Assembly: GCA_030747885.1 (NCBI GenBank)
Contig: JASLJW010000042.1
Location: 1-8,093 of the forward strand
From: Candidatus Thalassarchaeaceae archaeon
GTDB taxonomy: Archaea; Thermoplasmatota; Poseidoniia; Poseidoniales; Thalassarchaeaceae
Reading direction: 5' to 3'
Length of the DNA stretch: 8,093 nt
Shown: positions 1 to 7,200 of the stretch, piece by piece
Position numbering within the stretch: the stretch's first letter is position 1
Layout: every line of letters begins with the position of its first letter
Notes under the pieces: model-generated
The model's database searches: none
What the model was told of the DNA's origin: nothing
Seen by the model: only the letters and a program-made list of their open reading frames with translations
Translations under genes and position numbers: made by a program

Positions 1-516
1 ACAGAATCTGCCGTAAAGGATCTTGACTGCGGATTGTGGGACCCTGGAGTGCATAAGGTTCGAGTTACAGCAACAAATCCTCAGATGCAGGCCACAACAT
101 TGGGAGTCAATGTGGTGAGGTTGCCACCTTTCGACCCCACAGATCCAAGTCTTGGGAACATTAGTGACGATGCATCATGGCCATCAAGTTCTAGTGGCGA
201 AGAATACGAAGCAATTCCTCTATTCTTGAATTTGGAAGCATCAGCAGCAGCAATTGGTGGTGGAGGAATTTTGCTCGGTTTGATTTTTGGCATATTTGCT
301 AGCCTAATACTAACTAGAGGTAATTCTTCATCTAGGCGTCTTGAAGAGGTCATGGCAGCAGCCGCACCTTCGATGAATGAAGGTGAGATTGAGGATATTG
401 CTGAAGGATTGCCGACCTATACTGACCCACAAGGAATCATCTGGAGACAACATCCAGATGGAGCTATGGATTGGTGGGATGGTGTTGAGGGAATTTGGAC
501 TAAATTTGACTCATGA
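1..516 (+). CDS. C-terminal part of a membrane-anchored surface protein (5' truncated)
   Basis: The reading frame is open from base 1 to the TGA at 514-516 (171 residues), so the true start lies outside the window; a TTG at 34 is unlikely to be the start because the frame is already open before it. Residues about 12-45 (DPGVHKVRVTATN...) look like the last strands of a PKD or Ig-like extracellular domain. An acidic, Pro/Ser-rich linker follows. A hydrophobic Gly-rich helix at about residues 84-104 (GGGGILLGLIFGIFASLIL) followed by R and S-R-R suits a C-terminal membrane anchor with the tail inside. The tail (about 65 residues) ends in a compact aromatic module, WRQHPDGAMDWWD at 148-160 plus GIWTKF. 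I recall similar tail endings in marine group II surface proteins, but this is unverified here. The role is inferred to be surface adhesion or structure. It overlaps the convergent kinase gene by six bases. Confidence 0.75.
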   Translation, partial: TESAVKDLDCGLWDPGVHKVRVTATNPQMQATTLGVNVVRLPPFDPTDPSLGNISDDASWPSSSSGEEYEAIPLFLNLEASAAAIGGGGILLGLIFGIFASLILTRGNSSSRRLEEVMAAAAPSMNEGEIEDIAEGLPTYTDPQGIIWRQHPDGAMDWWDGVEGIWTKFDS

Positions 517-1104
517 TTCATGAATCATCACGAAGATGCATCCACTCGTTGAGATTGAGAATGTTGGAGCAGTAGATTGATTGGAAACTCCTCTTGAAGA
601 GAATCCGAGACTTCCATTTATGTTCCATTTCAATCCAGATGTTTGAACCTGAGTCTCTTCAAAGGAGAAAATCGAAACTAGTGTACCAATTGGTGCAAGG
701 CCATGAAAGTCATTTTCTGAAACTACCCTGTGCATTATCATTCCATCTAATATCACTCTGATATCCAAATCATGGTTGGCATTGTGCAAAGCAGCGTAAT
801 TACCTAATTCATGATCAGATCTTTTTCCTGAAAAACCAATTATACAAATCGAGGTCATACCTTTCTCTGAACAAAACCGTAGAGCCTTAGCGAGATCATT
901 GTCTTCTTGTTCAGAATTCTCTAGGAGGTTCTCAGTTGGATGATTATCTCTATTCACAGAGTCTAAGTCTCCTATAATCAAATTTGGATTTATACCCTTT
1001 TCAATGGCTACATCTGCACCCGAATCTACCCCAACCACAAAGTCAAATTTTGGAAGCCCACTGATATCAGGCCATTTGCCTGGAAGACAAAGTAGCGTGG
1101 CCAT
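511..1104 (-). CDS. Thiamine pyrophosphokinase
   Basis: The enzyme transfers a diphosphate group from ATP to thiamine, giving thiamine diphosphate (vitamin B1 cofactor) and AMP in the cytoplasm; it serves salvage of thiamine. The 197-residue product carries the family landmarks in order: VDSGAD at 26-31 (family ADGGAN), GDLDSV at 45-50 (the Asp-rich nucleotide and metal site), EQEDNDLAKAL at 65-75 (family D-x-T-D-x-x-K-A-L), and GKRSDHELGN at 93-102 (family G-R-x-D-H-x-x-x-N). The C-terminal thiamine-binding half is present, with TSGLKW at 155-160 and RGVSN at 171-175. Length is slightly below the usual 200-220. The ATG at 1104 is chosen because an in-frame TGA lies only 18 bases upstream. 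It is divergent from the giant surface gene and convergent with the truncated one, so it appears to be a single-gene unit. No TPP riboswitch motif was seen upstream. The archaeal homologue MptE (a pterin pyrophosphokinase) is distant and a less good fit. Confidence 0.88.
   Translation of the reverse strand: MATLLCLPGKWPDISGLPKFDFVVGVDSGADVAIEKGINPNLIIGDLDSVNRDNHPTENLLENSEQEDNDLAKALRFCSEKGMTSICIIGFSGKRSDHELGNYAALHNANHDLDIRVILDGMIMHRVVSENDFHGLAPIGTLVSIFSFEETQVQTSGLKWNINGSLGFSSRGVSNQSTAPTFSISTSGCIFVMIHES
513..528. repeat. 16-bp perfect palindrome at convergent stop codons
   Basis: ATGATTCATGAATCAT reads identically on both strands. It lies directly beside the TCATGA overlap in which the plus-strand stop (514-516) and the minus-strand stop (511-513) sit side by side. 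As RNA it could form a six-pair AT-rich stem with a CATG loop from either strand, so a weak bidirectional termination or pausing role is possible. No oligo-T tract of the usual archaeal terminator kind follows on either side, and part of the palindrome is coding sequence, so chance is a real alternative. Confidence 0.4.
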
Positions 1105-1106
1105 GC

Positions 1107-1133
1107 TTAGGCCAACCCCTCATACCCCTTCAT
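1107..1133 (-). CDS. Possible 8-codon upstream ORF before the kinase
   Basis: On the minus strand an ATG at 1133 opens a short frame of eight codons (MKGYEGLA) that ends in TAA at 1109-1107, two bases before the kinase ATG. It could reinitiate or couple translation into the kinase. There is no strong ribosome binding site in front of it, and an ORF this short is expected often by chance, so it is listed only as a possibility. Confidence 0.1.
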   Translation of the reverse strand: MKGYEGLA

Positions 1134-1157
1134 CGCACCGCTTTGAGGCTCAACAAG

Positions 1158-1229
1158 ATGAAGCCTTTAGAGCAAAGGGGTTCATTCGAGACCAATGGTG
1201 CTTCAGCACCGGGGGCGGTGAAAAGATGA
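1158..1229 (+). CDS. Possible 23-codon upstream ORF coupled to the giant gene
   Basis: An ATG at 1158 opens a 23-codon frame (starting MKPLEQRGSF) whose TGA stop at 1227-1229 overlaps the start codon of the giant surface gene as ATGA, the classic coupling arrangement. A weak GAGG at 1145-1148 precedes it by nine bases. Ribosomes on it would cross the two alternative hairpins at 1197-1220 and could expose the downstream ribosome binding site. The peptide has no recognisable features; it is basic and not hydrophobic. Chance is possible for an ORF of this size. Confidence 0.2.
   Translation: MKPLEQRGSFETNGASAPGAVKR
1197..1220 (+). promoter_or_regulatory. Two mutually exclusive hairpins covering or freeing the ribosome binding site
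   Basis: Hairpin A pairs GGTGC (1197-1201) with GCACC (1206-1210) across a TTCA loop. Hairpin B pairs CACCG (1207-1211) with CGGTG (1216-1220) across a GGGG loop. Both stems are perfect five-pair GC-rich helices and share bases 1207-1210, so only one can form at a time. Hairpin B buries the GGTG of the Shine-Dalgarno site, while hairpin A leaves it free. This is the logic of a translational switch, but no ligand-binding class is recognised and the stems are short. Confidence 0.35.
1217..1221 (+). promoter_or_regulatory. Shine-Dalgarno site GGTGA of the giant surface gene
   Basis: GGTGA matches the complement of the archaeal 16S rRNA 3' end (UCACC) and ends four bases before the ATG at 1226. 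Together with the signal peptide that begins there, it decides the start of the giant gene over in-frame ATGs further upstream. Confidence 0.6.
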
Positions 1230-4200
1230 AAGCAAGAATTTTGGTCGCTCTAATGCTACTGTCTTTGATGTATCCGATGGTCCCTTCTCCAGCCATTTTG
1301 GAAGAGAATTTGTCTTCATCAAATATCATTCAAGCTCCACTGCCAACCAATGAATGGGGTGAGGGTTTGGCTGGTTCTGATATGACACATGCCAGTGAAG
1401 ATTGGAATGTTTTAGCGACCAGAAATTTGTCTTCAATTGTTGAGACACAAATTTCTCCTGTTCTTTCTGATTCAGATGACTATTCAGGATTAGATTTGAT
1501 TATTGATCACTTTGATGCAATTCATGCTTGTGTGCATAATGGTACAGCTGGTAGTTTGGAATATATTCATATCAATCAAACGGGAATAGTTCAGTGGACA
1601 ATTGTTGATGATGGTGGGGGCAATGATGTTGGAGCGGAATGTGATATCGATCTCGACGCTCAGAACAGAGCCAGAATTGCATATCTAGATTCAGATACTT
1701 CTTCGCTTAAATTTGCATATGATGCTCCTCCACATTATGTGAATCCTGAAGATTGGCATGTACGAACTGTAACTGAAGGATGGAATGTTGCAGGACCCTT
1801 GGAATTGTCGATTTTAGGAAATGGAACCGACGTTGTCCTCTGGATGAATGAGGATACAGGGTATCTTATGACCTCATATTATGCCTCTACTTTTTGGCGT
1901 CATGAATCTGTAATTGAATCGGTGGTTGATGGATACAATGCTCGAGTTCACAATGGAGATAGAGTACGGATTCTACACGAATCTGGAGGTTTAATTCGTT
2001 CTATGGATTGGCCAAATATGACTTCAACAAATATTGATGCTGCCCCTTGGATTGGAGCCCCATTAGATCAAGAAGTTCCAGGAGATGGGGAAGTACAACT
2101 AACATATTCTGCCGAGAATGATACTGTTGTACAGTTTGTACGAAGTCTAGAAGGTAGGAGGGAGGGGAGGATTACCACACTTCCTTCTCTTGTGATTGAT
2201 GCTGATGAATCATCAGCAAAAATTGGTGACTTCAATTGTGATGGCAAGTCTGATTTCGTAATTTTCATGAATCAATCATTGGTTGTCCATCATGGACGAA
2301 CTAGTGGCTTCAATCCAACTCCCGATATTGTTCTCCAACAGACTTCGAATACACAATCATCTATTTCATTTGATACTGGTGATATGAATGGAGATGGATG
2401 TGATGATGTTCTCTTTGGAATGCCCTATCTAAATTCCAGTAATGGAGGCGCTCGTCTTCATCTTGGTTCTTCATCTGGATTAGACGCTGTAGCGTTCTGG
2501 ACATTTGAATCATCAAATTCAGGTGCTGCATTTGGGTCGAAAGTTGCATTCATTGGAGATACCCATAATGATGGATATCTAGATTGGGCAGTTGTAGCAT
2601 CAAATGAGACAGGTTCAGGAAGCGTTGTTGGTCGAGTTTATTTGTTCGATGGAGGAGCTCAACCGCCTTCCTCCTCATCTCTTACAATGACTGGTAGTGG
2701 AACAAATCTACAGTATGGGTGGACAATTGAAGCACTGGGTGATATCGAAGGTGATGGATACGATGATTTCGTTATCTCTTCTGCAGGTGGTCTTCTTGAT
2801 TTGACTGGATATGGTAAGGTAGAGATTCATTCTGGTAGTTCGACAGGTCATACATCTATCCCTAGTACTACTTGGACTAGAGTTCTCCAAGGAACATTGC
2901 TAGGATACTCAGTTGAACCTCTGGGAGATGTCAATGGTGATGGATATCGAGATATTGGAATTGGAGAGCCTTATGTTGATACTGCCGGACCCGGTTCTAA
3001 CGGGGCAATTCACATCGCCTTTGGAGGGCCAAATGGATTCTCTTCAGAATTTAATCAGACGATTCAGGGTCCATCATCTGGTTCAAAGATGGGCTACCAA
3101 ATTGCAGCTGCAGGTGATGTAGATCGAGATGGATTTGATGATGTCTGGGCAGTAAGACCTGGATCTGGAGCGACAGGAGATTTAGCATTATTTTGGGGTT
3201 CATCTTCAGGTCTTTCTTCAACTCCACGCGTCTTCTCTTATTCAGATGTTAGCGACGTTGTACGTTCCGATGACTTTGATGGCGATGGTCAAGAAGAATG
3301 GCTTGTGATTGATGAAACGAAAATTTCAGTGTATGAGCATTTAGATTGGGAGCAAGTCTCAATCGAGGGTCCATTTGCTGGTGAATCTAATTTTTCAGAC
3401 CTAGATTTGTATATCGATGGGCCAGGACGTAGTTTAATTGGAGTTCAGACCGATTCTGGGTTTGTGATTTTATCACGTCCCGATGAACTTTCAACATCCA
3501 CAAGTGATTGGAAACAAACCAAGATTGGAACAGGGGAGTCCGTTTATGGTGTTACAGAAGCGGGTCAAATTCTAGCACTTTCAATTTGTAATGGTGGTGC
3601 AGTATGTTCGTACAAGGAAACAGGCATTGTCGTGTCAACTCACACCGTTGAATCAACAGGAAGTGTAGGCGCTCAACCTACCATCACAGCTCGATCGTAT
3701 GCCGGTGGGTTGAACATGAGTTTTATGTTAGGAAATTCGGTTCTTCGATTTGCAGAAGAGACTACTACTGGATTTGAAGTAAGTTCGGGTCCATCTCTTG
3801 GTCAATTGAATGGCACTCCGATTGTTTTAGGTGGCAATATCACCGTTTGGAAAGACGATAGAACATTGAAAGCTGGAATAATGAATGGTTCACAATGGGA
3901 AACTCATGTAATTGCAGATCAATCAGCAGCAGGGTTGGGTTTCTTTGCTAATATTCTAGATTTCAATGATCCTAAACTGATTGCAGGATTTATTGGAAAT
4001 GAATCTAAACTTAATCTAGTGAAATACCATTTTTCAACAGGTTCCATAGTTAATTTTTCTCAAATAGAAATTGAGAGTCTTGATTTAGGTTCTCAAATTA
4101 GTTTATCCCCTGGTCCTCTTTTCAATAATAATCCCCTGTTTATTGTGAATGCATCAGGTTATGGTTCCTACCAAGAGTTGACTCTTGAAAATGCTTCAAA

Positions 4201-7200
4201 CGGGGATTCTTGGTACAATGAATCGATTGAAGCTTTCAATTGGACTGATACTAGTGGATTCTTACCTCTTTGGGAACCCTTGCTTGGGTTGTATTTCACA
4301 ATGTTAGGAAATGCATCCGCAGGGGATTCTACTTATGTTAAATGCACTATTATAGTTTCAAACAAGACTCCAAATTGTTCTAATTTGGCGCTTTCAGATC
4401 AGGTTGATCCTAGATCAATTAGCCCAGATTTAGGAATTGGATTAAGAATAGATGGTTCAATTGAGACTCCTTTTGGTATAATTTCTGAAATCCAATTAGA
4501 TTCATCTGCTGGATTTGCAACTACTATTGCAGAGCACCATGGTAGAACTGGATACATCATGCTCGGGATGTCTTTGGGTACCAATGATGCTGTGGCAATT
4601 CATTTGGATGTTGATTCAGATCGTGATTTCATCCCAGATATTATCGATGAATTACCGAATCAAGGTGGACAATGGTCTGATTATGATGGAGATGGGTTTG
4701 GTGATAATTCTGTATCTTCTTCGTTTGACCAATGTTCCTCTGATGCAGGTCCAAGCCTATTTGTTGAGATAGGATGTGGGGATTTCGACAATGATGGTTG
4801 GTCAGATTATTCTGATGATTGTGCAACTGCAGGTCATTCATTTATTGATAGAAATGGATGTAGTGATGCAGATGGAGATGGATGGTCCAACAATGGAGGG
4901 GACTATTCTGGCGGTGATTTTTCACCTACTAACTGGATGCAAGCACGAGATGCCGATGGCGATGGATTGTTGGACAATCATGGTCCTGATTGTTGTGGAA
5001 TGGATGGTGCCGATGAATTCCCATTTGACCCTAGACAGTGGGTTGATGCCGACAAAGATGGAGTAGGAGACAACAATTCAGATCCTGATGGCGATCAATG
5101 TCCGGGATTATTCGGATTAAGTCAATTTGACCGAGCAGGTTGCGTCGATAGCGACTCGGATGGATACAGTGATCCAACCGAAGCTTCCAGTTCAGCTAAC
5201 GACGATGCGTGGACAATTGCTGATGGAGCAGATATGTGGCCTTGGGCACCTGATGACACGTCTCCTGAGAACACATGTGGTTCTATTTGCCACCAACAAT
5301 GGGCAGATTCAGATGCAGATGGATTTGGTGATAACTCATCTATTGGTGCATTCCTCCGAGATGCATTCCCATCTGATGGTTGGCAGTGGAATGATACTGA
5401 TAACGATGGTTTTGGAGATAATTGGGATGACCCTGAATTAAATTCGACACGTGGTGGAGGAATCGGACAATGGGTGCCTCAGGCCAATTTGAGTGATGAC
5501 TGCCCTACAGTAACTGGAAATTCTACTTTCGATAGGATAGGATGTTTGGATACTGATGGAGATGGCCATTCCAGTCTGTATTCTTACGATATCGATGAGA
5601 ACACTGGACTTCGGACTTCAGAGAAGGGAGATGCGCTCCCAGATAATCCGCATCAATGGCGAGACAAAGATGGCGACGGATTCGGAGATTTCCCTATGGA
5701 GTTGGGAGGAGATCTTTGTCCAGGTGTTGCTGGTGTACTGAACGGATTGGGAGGAGATGGGTGCCCTGCGCCAATGGATGATGAAGATGCCGACAACGTT
5801 GCAGATGAGAATGATGATTGTCCAGGAACTATTTCAGGAGAAATAGTCGATGCAAATGGTTGCTCCTATGATCAAAGAGATGATGATGAGGATGGCGTGA
5901 TAAATCCAATCGATCTCTGTTTGAATACTACTTTTGGAGCCGTAGTTGATTCCAATGGATGTAGTGAAGAGCAACTTAATGCTGATTCTGATGATGATGG
6001 AGTCAGAGATATCGATGACCTTTGTGCAGACACTTCAATCAACTTCGATGTAGACTCCAATGGTTGTGCTGATTATCAAAGAGATACTGATGGTGATGGA
6101 GTAAATGACAATCTAGATCAATGTCCTGATACCACTTCAGGTGCCGCTGTAGATGATGAAGGATGCGTTTTAGCGGGCGTCGATTCAGATAACGATGGAA
6201 TAGATGACAAGGACGATGCTTTCCCTACAGAACCTACCCAATGGCTCGATACAGATGATGATGGATTTGGTGATAATCTCGAAGGTGTTGATTCAGATGA
6301 ATGTCCATCAGTATCTGGAACCTCAACAGAAGATCGAGATGGTTGCCCAGATGGAGATGGAGATGGATGGTCAGATCCGGATTCGATGAACCCAGTCCCT
6401 CCGATAGGAACTGCTGATTCTTATCCATCTGAACCGACTCAATGGAGAGATCGAGATGGAGATGGTTTTGGAGATGAAGAGAATGGAATCAATGCCGACA
6501 TGTGTCCAGATGTTCCAGGTGTAGAGAATGGAAATGAAGGCAATAGTGGGCAAGGAGGTATGGGGTGCCCATACATCGACAAGACAGATACTGATGGTGA
6601 TGGAGTGTATGATTCCTCGGACCAATGTGCAGATAGTCCTTCAGGTGTTTTCGTAGATACCAATGGATGCACCTCTGATCAATTGTCCTCCTCATTAGTG
6701 GAAGAGACAGTGGATTATGCTTCTTATGGAATCATGGCAGGGGGGATCCTTGGGATTCTTCTTCTCATAGTCATTACATTACGTTTCATTTCAGGTAGAG
6801 GAGATTATTATGATGATGAAGATGAGGATGGTTGGTTCGATGATGACGATGATGAATTTTCACCTATTCAAACGTCTTCAGTAGCGGCCCCTGCTCATAG
6901 TGTATCTAACAAGAGTGTCGGGCAAACCCCACCACGAAACACACCTCCTAGGGAAAGCCCCCCAGTCCAAAAGAGAGGTCCTCCCGCTCGCAAGAGTGCC
7001 CCTCCTGCTCGGAAGAGTGGCCCACCAGAAAGGGCCACAAAAACCTCGAAAACACCGAAAGCTGTACGTCGAACCTCAGCTCCAGTAAATGTCGACTCAG
7101 TTCCACGGGTTAGTACCAAGAAGGTAGATCCACGAAAGGCAACACCTACCAAGAGAGTTCGTAGGACATCTGGAGTAGTCACAAGCAAAGAACCAACAGA

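Larger units (their letters stand above)
1105..1225. promoter_or_regulatory. Divergent intergenic spacer with dense complementary segments
   Basis: This 121-bp spacer separates the kinase start (minus strand) from the giant surface gene start (plus strand) and must hold control signals for both, unless promoters lie inside genes. No convincing archaeal TATA box was found; the only weak candidate is CCTTTAGAGC at 1164-1173. Complementary pairs by inspection are AACCCCT (1114-1120) with AGGGGTT (1176-1182), CTTTG (1141-1145) with CAAAG (1173-1177), AGGCT (1146-1150) with AGCCT (1162-1166), and CCTTT (1164-1168) with AAAGG (1174-1178). GCACC occurs at 1135-1139 and 1206-1210, each able to pair with GGTGC at 1197-1201. 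Several pairings exclude one another. Confidence 0.5.

Noticed and set aside
1114..1182. tRNA gene (seven-pair outer stem, about 69 nt span)
   Set aside because: No T-loop of the GTTCRANYC kind with a paired stem, no D-arm consensus and no five-pair seven-base anticodon arm could be fitted on either strand.
1004..1225. Upstream in-frame ATG at 1004 as start of the giant gene
   Set aside because: It would add 74 residues mostly antisense to the well-supported kinase gene, has no ribosome binding site recognised, and would place the clear signal peptide internally. The ATG at 1226 has GGTGA and the signal peptide.
1105..1225. TPP riboswitch controlling the kinase
   Set aside because: The conserved CTGAGA and CCTGAT-type segments of the THI box were not found on the minus-strand leader.
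4515..5441. Several Met/Ile-rich alternate-frame ORFs in the rod region
   Set aside because: They arise from reading GAT/GGA-rich calcium-motif codons in the wrong frame; their products are low complexity and lack ribosome binding sites.
4607..6670. Recent tandem DNA duplication or CRISPR-like array in the Asp-rich region
   Set aside because: Similarity is at the protein motif level; DNA copies differ and vary in length, with no constant repeats and unique spacers.
6797..6805. RGD sequence just after the membrane helix as an integrin-binding site
   Set aside because: The predicted topology puts it on the cytoplasmic face, and a three-residue match is common by chance.
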